This document shows, piece after piece, positions 1-11,380 of a stretch of 64,000 nucleotides of DNA (position 1 is the stretch's first letter; every line of letters starts with the position of its first letter). Source of the stretch: Owenia fusiformis (Eukaryota > Annelida > Polychaeta > Sabellida > Oweniidae). Both the position numbers and the translations under genes were made by a program. The notes beneath the pieces are model-generated. The model was not told where the DNA came from. It saw only the letters and a list, made by a program, of their open reading frames with translations, and made no database searches. The stretch spans positions 12,755,754 to 12,819,753 of the forward strand of contig CAIIXF020000011.1 of assembly GCA_903813345.2 (NCBI GenBank), given 5' to 3'.

Positions 1-757
1 GCTCGTCTTCAAATGATTCTGCATCTTTATGAGGGTGACTCCTCTTCCAGGGGATGGATGATCTTCCAGACAGCATTTTCTGTTCCAGTTGGTTACATGG
101 CTTCCAGTTTGTGGCTCAGATTCTATTCGGCTGATCAACCCCATGCTAAAGGCAAATCTGAAATACTGTAAATTTGGAAATAAAACTTCAGTACTTACTT
201 GAACAGGATCCTTGAGACTTCTCTCATCTTGAACAAAGCTACTGCAGTCGCACAAGGACATCACCAGAATAACAACATCATATGTAGATACAGGTGCTAC
301 AGACACCAGGTGCTTATTGTAGTTACGATTTGAAACATCCCGGAAAGGGTAGTCTGTTTTAACCTCCAGGGTAAGAGGAGTTCATCTGTAAGTACATATA
401 AAATAGGAAGTCAGCAATGATTTAAATTTTGATTTGTTGTTACAATGCCAAAATGATTGAGCCACTCACTGAACAAGCGGAGGAGGGAATGCAAGACATT
501 CCTTTTATTGATTCTAGTAAATTTCTCATGGCCTTTCACCCCTCCCGGCTCAAAATTTACATCATCAAATCAATTAACTGCCCGAACAGAAGTATCTCTG
601 TAGAAGTGAATTGTGGTCTATATATTTTTAGAACATGAATTAAAATTATGTTTTTGAATATTGAATTACCCCCCTACCCCCAAGCCCAATATAATGAATA
701 GTTTTATTCATTTTTTGATATGTAAAGCCAACATACATATTATCTCCAAATTGGCTC
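1..757. repeat. Copy of the downstream part of the 2.2 kb tandem unit
   Basis: Nearly identical to 4567-5325. It starts in mid-unit at the window edge and diverges abruptly after ATTGGCT near 757. The short ORF at 429-638 recurs at 4995-5204 simply because the DNA is duplicated. Confidence 0.9.
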
Positions 758-3121
758 TACACTATAGCTACCCTTACCTGTGTGGGTGTAACATTCCTGT
801 TGTTTCTTTAGTTGCACACACATATTAGTACAGGCAGTAGCAATATGCTTTGTAGATACATACACTGCAAACAACTGATCCAAATCATTGATCCACTTCG
901 AAAGACCACAACCAGGGTAGAAATTGTTATGACCTGAAAGTACTTAAAAAAGAAAAAAAAGTCAGCAATGATTTGACTTTTTTCCTTAAAAGAAACAAGT
1001 AAATATGCCCATCTCACTGAAATGGCCATTTTTCAGATGTGAGTACATTTACATATAACTTTTAAGAGAATGCATGAACATGCAAAATGTCACCACTGGC
1101 CATTTGTTAAAGATGCACTTGGTTACAGTAAGCCGAACACTAATTGATTACTGCCATCAAGAAGTTTCGTCCACCCATCAGTTTGAGAATATAACATTAT
1201 GTCAACACTTCTGTAGTGACATAAAAATCAAATCATTGCCCAGTAAGTACAGTTTACTAAAAACTATGAACAAAAATCATATCATTACTGAATAAATTTT
1301 CAAATTGTTCCTTTAAAAGCTAGCATTATAGTATTCAAATGATCAAGACCAAATTAATAGAGCTAGAACTATTTTGTTGGTAAGTTTCCAAAGTCTCAGA
1401 ATGAAAATTACCAAACACATGCAAACAGAACCACTGTTCCTTGTGTTGCAGCCAAGAACCTGCTTTGCTGGAAATACAAAAAAGATGCTGTAGTACTTGT
1501 TAATATTACAATTTAAATATATTGCAAAAATTCAAATCAATTAGGAGGGATGGAGTAAGGTACATGTATACATAGTAATACATCTTAACTAGGTAAAAAA
1601 TACTGCTTCCAGCACTGTATAGCTGATTCTTCTGGTGGGTGTATGATCCTGTGAAAAGAGAATTCATTTATTAGTAACTTCCGCATGCAACAGTAGTAGT
1701 TGTAGTTCAGGCAAGGAGCAGTCTTTAACCCTCTTCAAAACACCTGCAATGAGAAAATTATTTTACTGTCTACCTTAACTCCAAAGCATGCAAGGGATTA
1801 TCATTTGCAAAAAAGTTGCCAAGTTGCCTTTATCAATCAGATTCTAGGTCGTAAATACCTAGATGGTTGATTGCTTATTGGACCAAAACATGGTCGCATT
1901 AACACTGACCTCAAAACAAGAAAAAACAGTCAAATTGAAAAATTGATGATGATTTAATGAAACTTAAGATCATCTACCAACTCGCACCAAAAAAGAGAAT
2001 GGTATCCGAAAACTGAGACTAACATACGAAGGTATGTTAAATCTCAGGTGAAAATGAGTTTATAAAAAAAATATGAAGACAATATTTTCCAAATATAGCA
2101 CACATTACTTCCATTTTGATAAAACCAGGTGGATTCCATTATTCTTTCATGTCAGAACATAGAATCCGTTAGGAAGCTTTCAAGCCAACACACCTTAACA
2201 AAAGATCAAACATTGGGTGACCATCCCCCCGCTCATGCTGTATGCTGTCCAGAGAGATTAAGAAGAATAACAAGAATGACATCCTCGGCCATGCATAATT
2301 AGGATACATCACATTAAAAAGATGAAATACAAGACCATACCACTGTCAATTCCCAATAGTATCTTTACTGTAACACTGATAAGCAATGTCTACCTACCTA
2401 AAGAGTACAAGGTAACATGTATCAACCCCAAGGCCATTCCGTACAGATCCAAGTGAACTCTTGCTGCGTCCTCACGAGATCTCTGGATCACACTATATCC
2501 GTCATAGCTAACTACTAACATTACAATACGAGCAAGTAAAAATGAGTGGACCTTCACCAGAGCTCAACGATACCCCTCCAGAACGACCCAATGCATGCCG
2601 GCACCACAGCATGCATTGAAGAAAGAAAATTCAGAATACCTCCTCCTGGTGGGTGCAAGACCCACCATTTTGACTCGCAAGTAAAGAATGCTTTCACCAG
2701 CCATCAGAATATAGGCAAAACAAAGAACCAAGCTCAACAATAAGAATCCAACTTGGAAACTGTTGGTCGGGACTTACAAGGAATTGATACCTGAAACCCA
2801 TGCATCTAGAGATTGATAGACACTGATCATCAGAATCACGGTGGAGGTACTACGAGGAACATCAAACAGTATGACCAAGTAAACCAGAGCTCTCAATGCA
2901 ATGGATCAGAATGACCCATGCTCAACGATGCCTTTCTTAGATATTCCTCAAAATCAATCGGGACAACATAAAACATGAACAGGGGAAGGCCTCCCAACAC
3001 TTGATCAAGTGTTAAGACATGTTTAGCCATCCAGCCTCCTAGCAGATTCCAGGTTCCTTCACTCCAGAATAATGGGTCGGCCAACAAAATCCACCGGTTC
3101 AATCAAAATGGAAGGTGTCCC
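758..3121. other. 2.36 kb segment present between two tandem units and absent between the next two
   Basis: Flanking sequences match those that are directly joined at 5325/5326, so this interval is an insertion here or a deletion there. No terminal inverted repeat or target duplication is seen. Around 930-980 it carries a diverged copy of the flanking GTCAGCAATGATTT region, which hints that it belongs to the older repeat locus. No credible gene is present. Confidence 0.6.
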
Positions 3122-5325
3122 ACTAACGAGAAAACCTGCCGCTCCTAAACCATAGATGGAAAACATGTCTAGCTGGTAGATGACCCCATATGGAATACCT
3201 AAGATAACCTAACCAAATAACTAAGATAACTCAACAAGATTACTTAACTTAGGTGACAGGAACTTCGTGATAAGGCTCATCTTAAAGGGAGTGGAGTCTA
3301 GGGGGCGACTCATTTTCCAATGCATGGTTGCTCTTCTTCCAGTTGGTTGCTCTTCTTCCAGTTGGTTGCTCTTCTTCCACTTGGTTGCTCTTCTTCCACG
3401 TGGTTGCTCTTCTTCCACTTGGTTGCTCTTCTTCCACGTGGTTGCTCTTCTTCCACTTGGTTGCTCTTCTTCCAGTTGGTTGCTCTTCTTCCACTTGGTT
3501 GCTCTTCTTCCAGTTGGTTGCTCTTCTTCCAGTTGGTTGCTCTCCTTTCAGTTGGTTGCTCTTCTTCCAGTTGGTTGCTCTTCTTCCAGTTGGTTGCTCT
3601 TCTTCCAGTTGGTTGCTCTTCTTCCAGTTTGTTGTTCTTATTCCAGTGGGTTGTTCATCTTCCAGTGGGTTGTTCATCTTCCAGTGGGTTGTTCATCTTC
3701 CAGTCGTTTGTTCATCTTCCAGTGGGTTGTTCATCTTCCAGTGAGTTGCTCATCTTCCAGTGGGTTGCTCATCTTCCAGCGGGTGAATTATCTTCCAGCG
3801 GTTGAATAATCTTTCAGTGGGTGGATTATCATCTAGCAGTTGGATCATCTTCAAGGTTGCCATCTTCCACCAGATAGATCATCTTCAACTGGGAACTTGG
3901 CTTTCCAATGGGGGACTTGTCTTGCAGTGTGTGGCTTCCAGTGTGTGGCTCAGGTACTAGTGGGCTGATCACCTCCATGCTAAAGGTAAATCTGGAAGAA
4001 ATATTGTACATTAGGAAATAAAAATACTGTACTTACTTGAACCCCACATCCTAGAGATAATCTTCCATCCCGGGCAATGCTTCTTCAGTAACACACAGAT
4101 ATCACCAGAATAACAATATCCTATGTAGAAACAGGCGTTGCAGGCAGATGGTGCATATTGAAGTTACTCTCATAAACCCCTAGGAAAGGACAGAAACTGA
4201 TCTTCAGGGGAAGAGGAGTGCATCTGAAAGTACATACAAAATAGGAAAAGTTCAGCAATGGTTTCAATTTTCAATTTTTCAACAAGGCTTCCGTGATCAA
4301 GACACTTCCATAACAGGGAGAGGAGGGAATGCAAATCTCCAGTGAGATCATCTTTCAGCAGTTTGATCATCTTCCACCAGGAGGATCATCTTCCACCAGG
4401 AGGATCATATTCCAGCGGATGGACCATCTTCCAGCGAATGGATCATCTTTCAGAGAGCAGCTTGTCTTCAGATGAGTGGCTTGACTTTTTGGCTCTTAAT
4501 CTGGTAGATGGCTCATATTCCAGGAGCTGGCTAATATTCTAGTGGGTGCCTCATCTCCAGTGGATGGCTCGTCTTCAAATGATTCTGCATCTTTATGAGG
4601 GTGACTCCTCTTCCAGGGGATGGATGATCTTCCAGACAGCATTTTCTGTTCCAGTTGGTTACATGGCTTCCAGTTTGTGGCTCAGATTCTATTCGGCTGA
4701 TCATCCCCATGCTAAAGGCAAATCTGAAATACTGTAAATTTGGAAATAAAACTTCAGTACTTACTTGAACAGGATCCTTGAGACTTCTCTCATCTTGAAC
4801 AAAGCTACTGCAGTCGCACAAGGACATCACCAGAATAACAACATCATATGTAGATACAGGTGCTACAGACACCAGGTGCTTATTGTAGTTACGATTTGAA
4901 ACATCCCGGAAAGGGTAGTCTGTTTTAACCTCCAGGGTAAGAGGAGTTCATCTGTAAGTACATATAAAATAGGAAGCCAGCAATGATTTAAATTTTGATT
5001 TTTTGTTACAATGCCAAAATGATTGAGCCACTCACTGAACAAGCGGAGGAGGGAATGCAAGACATTCCTTTTATTGATTCTAGTAAATTTCTCATGGCCT
5101 TTCACCCCTCCCGGCTCAAAATTTACATCATCAAATCAATTAACTGCCCGAACAGAAGTATCTCTGTAGAAGTGAATTGTGGTCTATATATTTTTAGAAC
5201 ATGAATTAAAATTATGTTTTTGAATATTGAATTACCCCCCTACCCCAAGCCCAATATAATGAATAGTTTTATTCATTTTTTTGATATGTAAAGCCAACAT
5301 ACATATTATCTCCAAATTGGCTCAC
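3122..5325. repeat. Tandem duplication unit 1 (~2.2 kb)
   Basis: 3122-4400 corresponds to 5326-6890, and 4567-5325 corresponds to 1-757. The unit contains the first 19-bp minisatellite and several related segments (for example 4020-4150 and 4755-4870 on the minus strand) that each end in a conserved CAAGTAAGTA, resembling repeated splice donors. Confidence 0.85.
3328..3830. repeat. 19-bp minisatellite (GTTGCTCTTCTTCCA core)
   Basis: About 26 copies of a 19-nt unit, first with CTCTTCTTCCA and then drifting to TTCATCTTCCA variants. The unit is not a multiple of 3, so each frame cycles every 57 nt. Because the unit lacks stops, overlapping long ORFs appear on both strands. They are not genes. 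Confidence 0.92.
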
Positions 5326-6890
5326 TAACGAGAAAAACCTGCCGCTCCTAAACCATAGATGGAAAACATGTCTAGCTGGTCGATGACCCCATATGGAATA
5401 ACTAAGATAACTTAACCAAATAACTAAGATAACTCAACAAAATTACTTAACTTAGGTGACAGGAACTTCGTGATGAGGCTCATCTTTAAGGGAGTGGAGG
5501 TAAGGGGGCAACTCATTTTCCAGTGCATGGCTTATCTTTCAGGGGATATTTTCCAGTGGGTGGCTCATCTCTCAGCGGGTGGATCATCTTCCAGCAGGTT
5601 GCTCAATTGTCAGCAGGTGGATCATCTTCCCGTGGAATGCTCATCTTGCAGTGGGTTGCTCATGTTCCTGCGGGTTGCTCATGTTCCAGCGGGTTGCTCA
5701 TCTTCCAGCGGGTTGCTCATCTTCCATCAGGTTGCTCTTCTTCCATTTGGTTGCCCATCTTCCAGTGGGTTGTTCATCTTCCAGTGGGTTGTTCATCTTC
5801 CAGTGGGTTGCTCATCTTCCAATGGGTTGCTCATCTTCCAGTGGGTTGCTCATCTTCAAGCATGTGAATTTTCTTCCAGTTGGTTGCTCTTCTTCCAGTT
5901 GGTTGCTCTTCTTCCGGTTGGTTGCTCTTCTTCCAGTTGGTTGCTCTTCTTCCAGTTGGTTGCACTTCTTCCAGTTGGTTGTTCTTCTTTCAGTTGGTTG
6001 CTCTTCTTTCAGTTGGTTGCTCTTCTTCAAGTTGGTTGCTCTTCTTCTAGTTGGTTGCTCTTCTTCCAGTTAGTTGCTCTTCTTCCAGTCTGTTCTTATT
6101 CCAGTGGGTTGTTCATCTTCAAGTGGGTTGTTCATCTTCCAGTCTGTTGTTCATCTTCCAGTGAGTTGCTCATCTTCAAGTGAGTTGCTCATCTTCCAGT
6201 GGGTTGCTCATCGTCCAGCGGGTGAATTATCTTCCAGCGGGTGAATTATCTTCCAGCTGGTGTATTATCTTCCAGCGGGTGAATTATCTTCCAGCGGTTG
6301 AATAATCTTTCAGTGGGTGGATCATCATCTAGCAGTTGGATCATCTTCAAGGTTGCCATTTTCCACCAGATAGATCATCTTCAACTGGGAAATTGGCTTT
6401 CCAATTGGGGACTTGTCTTGTATTGTGTGGCTTCAAGTGTGTGGCTCAGGTGCTAATGGGCTGATCACCTCCAAGCTAAAGGTAAATCTGGAAGAAATAT
6501 TGTACATTAGGAAATAAAAATACTGTACTTACTTGAACCCCACATCCTAGAGATATATCTTCCATCCAGGGCAATGCTTCTTCAGTAACACAAAGATATC
6601 ACCAGAATAACAATATCCTATGTAGAAACAGGCGCTGCAGGCAGATGGTGCATATTGAAGTTACTCTCATAAGCTCCTCGGAAAGGACAGAAACTTATCT
6701 TCATGGGAAGAGGAGTGCATCTGAAAGTACATACAGGAAAAGCTTGGCAATGGTTATTATTTTCAATTTTTCAACAAGCCGTCAGTGTTCAAGACACTTC
6801 ACTAACAGGGGGAGGAGGGAATGCAAATCCCCAGTGAGATCATCTTTCAGCAGGTTGATCCTCTTCCACCAGGTGGATTATCTTCCATAC
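5326..6890. repeat. Tandem duplication unit 2, with its own 19-bp minisatellite (about 5560-6330)
   Basis: Matches unit 1 from the CACTAACGAG boundary onward. The minisatellite has a different variant order from unit 1, so it has rearranged since the duplication. The unit ends where the chained palindromes start. Confidence 0.85.
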
Positions 6891-7790
6891 AAGACCACTG
6901 AACAGAAAATTTTGAATTTTTCAGAAAATGTGCCCAATATAATGCTTTAAATGATAGGAGCTTTGAAAATTAGAAAAATTGTCTGAAACAAAAATTGTGG
7001 TCATAAAGCAGGAATTTGTTTCAGTTTTTTTAAAGCTCCTATCATTTAGAAAAAAAATATTCTGTCCAGTGACCTTTTCGAAACGCTAACTTTTAACTTT
7101 TTTCAGTCACATTTTCAGATGTCTGAAAAAGCTATTTCAGCATGGTAAGGGTCATTTTTACCATGACCATTGCGATCCTTTCCATGTAAATGTTATATGG
7201 GAGTATTACAAGCGACTGAAGATCAGAGTAGAATTCTGTTATCTTACTTCAAAAAATTCTACCCTCACCATGCTTAAATAGCTTTTTCAGCCCTGTAAAA
7301 TTGTGACTGAAAAAAGTTAAAAGTTAGCATTTCTGAAAGGTGACTGAACAGAATATTTTTTTGATTTTTCACAAAATGTGCCCAATATATTGCTCTAAAT
7401 GATAGGAGCTTTGAAAATTAGAAAAATTGTCTGGAACAAAAATTGTGGTCATAAAGTGGAAAAATTATTTTTTCTCTATTTCTAGAAATGGTTTCAAATT
7501 TTCAAAGCTCCTATCATTTAAAGCAATATGTAGGGCACATTTTCTGAAAAAAATCAAAATATTCTGTTCAGTGACCTTTTCGAAACGATAATTTTTAACT
7601 TTTTTCATTCACATTTCACAGGGCTGAAACAGCTATTTCAGCATGGTAAGGGTCATTTCGACCATGACCATTGTGATCCTGGCCATGTAAATGATAAATG
7701 GGAGTACAGTAGTACAACCGACTGAAGATCAAATCAGAACTCCGGTATCTTACTTCCAAAATTCCAAATTCCAAAATCAGTTTTTTGGTT
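6890..7790. repeat. Chained palindromes (three successive foldbacks)
   Basis: Hairpin 1 (about 6890-7076) and hairpin 3 (about 7345-7577) share arms around AAATGATAGGAGCTTTGAAA and its complement. Hairpin 2 (about 7080-7345) pairs CAGCATGGTAAGGGT-type and ACCCTCACCATGCT-type sequence. After hairpin 3 the hairpin-2 left arm begins again. This looks like tandemly joined foldback elements. Confidence 0.8.
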
Positions 7791-7900
7791 GGTGTAAATT
7801 TCTGAAAACTACCCCGAGACCTTAAATATTTACAATGCTCTCGTGCCTTCAATAAAGTAATACCAAATTGCAATTATTTTCGTTGTAAAATAAAGGCTTA

Positions 7901-8290
7901 CAGTCAAAACAGAAATGTTTGTGACTACTTTGAATTTAAAAAATAAGCAATCAAATGACTATATTGAAACAGTCGATGTAAAAATAAAAACATTTATATT
8001 TATCCTAACTTTTGTATATTTCAGATAGTAATGTATAATGTGCAGCAAAGCTGTGGCCTTTTGTAATTTAGGGAGTTTCAGCCATGTTAATTTTTCCGAA
8101 AATAACATGGCAGAGAAGTATCAAAATATAAGAGGACACAGATATGATAGCTAAACTACAAAACAAACTAAAATATACAAAAGTTAGGATAAATATAAAT
8201 GTTTTTATTTTAACATAGACTGTTTCAATATAGTCATTTGATTGCTTATTTTTTAAATTCAAAGTAGTCACAAACATTTCTGTTTTGACT
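7901..8290. mobile_element. Foldback MITE, copy 1 (~390 bp)
   Basis: Arms of about 120-130 nt in inverted orientation, with ends CAGTCAAAAC and GTTTTGACT, flanked by TA. Same family as 8724-9117. No transposase is present. TA flanks and CAGT-like ends suggest mobilisation by a Tc1/mariner-type enzyme (inference). Confidence 0.75.
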
Positions 8291-8610
8291 ATAGATCATG
8301 ATGTTCACAAAGCTGAAGTTTGTAAAATTCCAACATCAAATTGATACTGACATCAAAGTCTAAATCTAATTGTACATGTATCAACTATCTATTATGTAGA
8401 CGAAGCGTATCTACTTTATGAACATGAAGGTTATCAATCGTTATGATTATTATATCTATGATAAATATTACAAAAATTGGGATAAATTCTTACTAAGTGT
8501 TCCGCCATTATGTCCTTCTCCAATCTACAATCTGATTGGTTAGTGTAAGAAATGGCGGGAAATAATAGGGAGCATATATTATTGCATATTAAATTAGAGC
8601 AATTGATCAC

Positions 8611-8712
8611 GGTGGGTAACTTTGACGCGCCGCCTCGGGCGCACCGCGCTCATATGCCCGGCGCTACTATCAACCAAGCAAGTCCGTAAGATGTCAAAAG
8701 TAACGCCCATCC
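8611..8712. repeat. GC-rich inverted-repeat segment (~100 bp)
   Basis: GGTGGGTAACTTTGAC faces GTCAAAAGTAACGCCCATCC around a CG-rich core, unlike the AT-rich surroundings. It may be a small MITE. It does not fold like a tRNA. Confidence 0.5.
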
Positions 8713-8723
8713 TAACACATCTA

Positions 8724-9117
8724 TAGTAAAATTTTAAATGTTTGTGAGTACTTTGAATTTAAAAAATAACCAATCAAATGACCAAATTGAAACAGTTTAT
8801 GTAAAAATAGAAACATTTATATTTATCCTAAAGTTTGTATATTTCATATAGTAATGTATAATGGGCAGCAAAGCTGTGGCCTTTTGTAATTTAGGGAGTT
8901 TCAGTCATGTTAATTTTTCCGAAAATAACATGGCAGAGAAGTATCAAAATATAATAAGTAGACACAGATATGATCGCTAAACTGCAAAACAAACTAAAAT
9001 ATACAAAAGTTACAATAAATATAAATGTTTCGATTTTTACATTAACTGTTTCAATTTGGTAATTTGATTGCTTATTTTTTAAATTCAAAGTACTCACAAA
9101 CATTTAAAATTTTACTA
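8724..9117. mobile_element. Foldback MITE, copy 2 (~394 bp)
   Basis: Homologous to 7901-8290 throughout its arms and core, but with different outermost bases (TAGTAAAATTTTAAATG). It abuts the truncated foldback arm at 9118. Confidence 0.75.
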
Positions 9118-9296
9118 TTTTTTTCACTGAATTTTCTCGTTTTTTATACATTTTACAAAACAAATCTTCTTACAAGTCTTTTGTAGGCACATAAGTGCAT
9201 CCTTTGTGCAAAACTGGAAGATATAGACAATGTCCGGAAGGAGTGATTCTTGATTGAAAAAAAACATGTGACTCAATTGAGGAATGCAGAAAATTT
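9118..9296. mobile_element. Solo right arm of the 420-bp foldback family
   Basis: Collinear with the right arm of 11381-11800 (from TTTTTCACTGAATTTTC to GCAGAAAATTT). The left arm is missing and replaced by MITE copy 2, so this is a truncated element. Confidence 0.75.
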
Positions 9297-9298
9297 AC

Positions 9299-9616
9299 CT
9301 TCAGTATCCCAGCGCTTGACCTCCTCTAGAAACTGCTGTTGCTTTTTCAACTCTCTTTTGGATATTCAGCTGCTTGTTCAAAAGTGTAGGAACTTGTACA
9401 TTGAGCTCGTGTCTATTTCCACGGTTCTTCTAAGTCTGTTATCATTATGGTCACTTTCGGCAAGGAATTTCTTGACATTTTTGTGGATTGTATCTCTCTC
9501 TCTGTATCTCTGTCTCTCGGCAATTTCTTTATTTGAATACAGAATCCCTCCATGATAAGCGTCATGTTTCAGTTTGCGATCCGAAAAAATACTTTTTACA
9601 CCTCCACGTGTCAAAG
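9299..9616 (-). pseudogene. Decayed coding exon, charged/coiled-coil-like, family not recognised
   Basis: On the minus strand an open frame of about 78 codons begins after a TTAG acceptor-like site at 9617-9620. It is rich in charged residues (for example RQRYRERDTIHKNVKKF). It meets a TGA, then a second in-frame TGA three codons later, and reopens in the same frame as a Lys/Gln/Glu-rich helix-like stretch (KKQQQFLEEVKRWDTE) up to a GTAAAT donor-like site (9293-9298). Both TGAs are one transition from CGA, the usual route of CpG decay. I do not recognise the protein. A chance ORF remains possible. Confidence 0.35.
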
Positions 9617-9654
9617 CTAAGAAGTTACATGCCGCTCTAACATGTATTCATCAC

Positions 9655-9730
9655 TTGGGATCAACTGGAAACGAAGAAATAATGTCTTCGTTTCAACATG
9701 GCCGGACTTCCGGAAACAAATTTGGTAAGA
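9655..9730 (+). promoter_or_regulatory. Leader/first-exon-like sequence: hairpin, then ATGGCCGG and TTCCGGAA, then a splice donor
   Basis: A 10-bp stem (GAAACGAAGA with TCTTCGTTTC, 7-nt loop) is followed by AACATGGCCGGACTTCCGGAA and a GTAAGA donor at 9725. ATGGC plus ACTTCCGG resembles joint YY1 and ETS sites of housekeeping promoters. A diverged copy faces it at 10651-10725. No downstream exon was found. Confidence 0.4.
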
Positions 9731-10650
9731 TCTCGTTTTGTTTTCTCGATTCATCTAAATTGCTTTCCTCCTCCAAATTTCACTTGGATATTTTGCATCA
9801 TAAAACGCAATTGTTTGGATATTTACAAATAAATTCTCTCGATTAGGAAGCGAAGAAAGCTTTCCGCTTTCTGTCAATAAACAAAGACATGTTTGACTTG
9901 GAACAGGGACAATTAGTTTAACCGTATAGAGCAACGTTGTAACATGTATTTGGAGTTAAATTTGCACTTGAAAGTACAACTGTATTAGATATTTTTAGAG
10001 TTGAACTCTTTTGGGACTCACCGTGACCACTTTACTAGCTCAATGTATTCGACGGACAATTTACTTTGATGATAATTGCTGGTCAAATTTAGGATATGGC
10101 CTTCATCCTTATATTATATACAAGAAGGGATAACTGAAACGGTACAGTACAAAGTAATGTTTGACAATCATACTACCATATAAATCAGTCAATACAACCA
10201 GGTGCGTAGGAAAGTGAAAACACAACACATTGCAAATATATATTAATGTAATTTGATAGATATGTCAAATCTTATGTTGTAGAACACTAAATTTACGCTG
10301 GTAAAAGGTCATTAATCAACAATGGTGTCCTTAAAGCCTGTATATAGCCTTTTCGAATCATGAAAATGGATACCATTACATGTTTTGTAAAAAGCAACAA
10401 ACTGTATACATATAAATACGATGTCTTCTTTTCATGCTCCAGAAAGCTATGTACATGTACGACTTCTCTTCTTTGAGCAAATGTCTTCATTTTACAAGTG
10501 GTATAGATAAAATTGTGTAAATATACAATCATTGTATTCTAGTATCTGAGATATGTTTTGAAACCTGAATCTACGTAATAAATATGTGCCAAATATTAAG
10601 TTCAAATTTAGAGGCTAAAAGTGATTAAATCGGGAACACAAAAATTCTTA
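9731..10650. other. Spacer between the two facing leader copies
   Basis: AT-rich DNA with no supported gene. Short ORFs here look random. Confidence 0.5.
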
Positions 10651-10725
10651 TCCAATTCAGATTCCGGAAGCCCGGCCATATTGGAACGGAGACCGTCTCC
10701 GTTTCCAGTTCCAGGGATTCGTTCA
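10651..10725 (-). promoter_or_regulatory. Second, inverted copy of the hairpin/ATGGCCGG/TTCCGGAA leader
   Basis: On the minus strand: CTGGAAACGGAGAC, a 1-nt loop, GTCTCCGTTCC, then ATATGGCCGGGCTTCCGGAA. It is homologous to 9655-9730 in opposite orientation. A short open frame follows the ATG for about 23 codons. CpG-containing sequence with GCATGCGC-type NRF1-like words lies upstream (10830-11130). Confidence 0.4.
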
Positions 10726-11380
10726 ACAATAATCAACTCAGTATCAACGCATACCGCCCGTTCCATTTACACGACGCATAAAGAAATCATTCGTGAGCTT
10801 ATATTCCCACGCTCAAACAGTCAATATGGTACAACGAAAATGGGACTTCTGCGCATGTTAAAATTTTTCGTCAAAACTCAACTTTTGTTCAAGTTGATAC
10901 GATTGTCTTTCGAACTAGAGACTTACCTCATTCGAAAGATCATAAAAGACTTTATCTATACTGAAAATCTTAGATCCAAACATAGTAGAATACGCCGTCA
11001 GTCCGCATTTGATTTTTTGAAGTGAGTTTCGTAGATCGTCAGATTTCTCCGACTGATATCGGTTTATCTCAAACTGGTTCGTTTATAAATACGAATTTCT
11101 TTACCGTTGTAAGCCGCATGCGCAAAATTGATTTATAAACCTTATTGGTTGATGGTTTTACTCCTGCGCATACGTGAAGTCTGATGAACACTTATGACGA
11201 AGACCGGGGCAAACATTATACTAGCTCTCGAACGAAATTCCAAGATTCAGGTCATTTCGCCGTGTTTGCTAAGCGTGTATACGTGAATGACAAGCTGTTT
11301 TGAGTAGATCGGGTACCTGTTTTAGACACAACATTGATTTAGCTTGACATTGATGTGCACATTGGCACTTTTGAGCATGT
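10726..11380. other. CpG-containing, promoter-like stretch
   Basis: It has more CG dinucleotides than its surroundings and GCATGCGC/CTGCGCAT words (NRF1-like). A 134-codon frame across 10621-11025 overlaps the inverted leader. It has no recognisable domain and is probably not coding. Confidence 0.35.

Noticed and set aside
3267-3809. Overlapping ORFs of 131-180 codons on both strands
   Set aside because: They are read-through of a stop-free 19-bp tandem repeat. Several frames on both strands are open, which real coding sequence would not show.
8611-8712. tRNA or structured small RNA gene in the GC-rich patch
   Set aside because: It folds as a simple inverted repeat; there is no cloverleaf, no GGTTCGA-type arm and no anticodon arrangement.
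10621-11025. 134-codon + strand ORF
   Set aside because: It begins with GTG rather than ATG, has no domain, and overlaps the inverted leader copy and CpG-containing DNA, where stop codons are rarer by composition.
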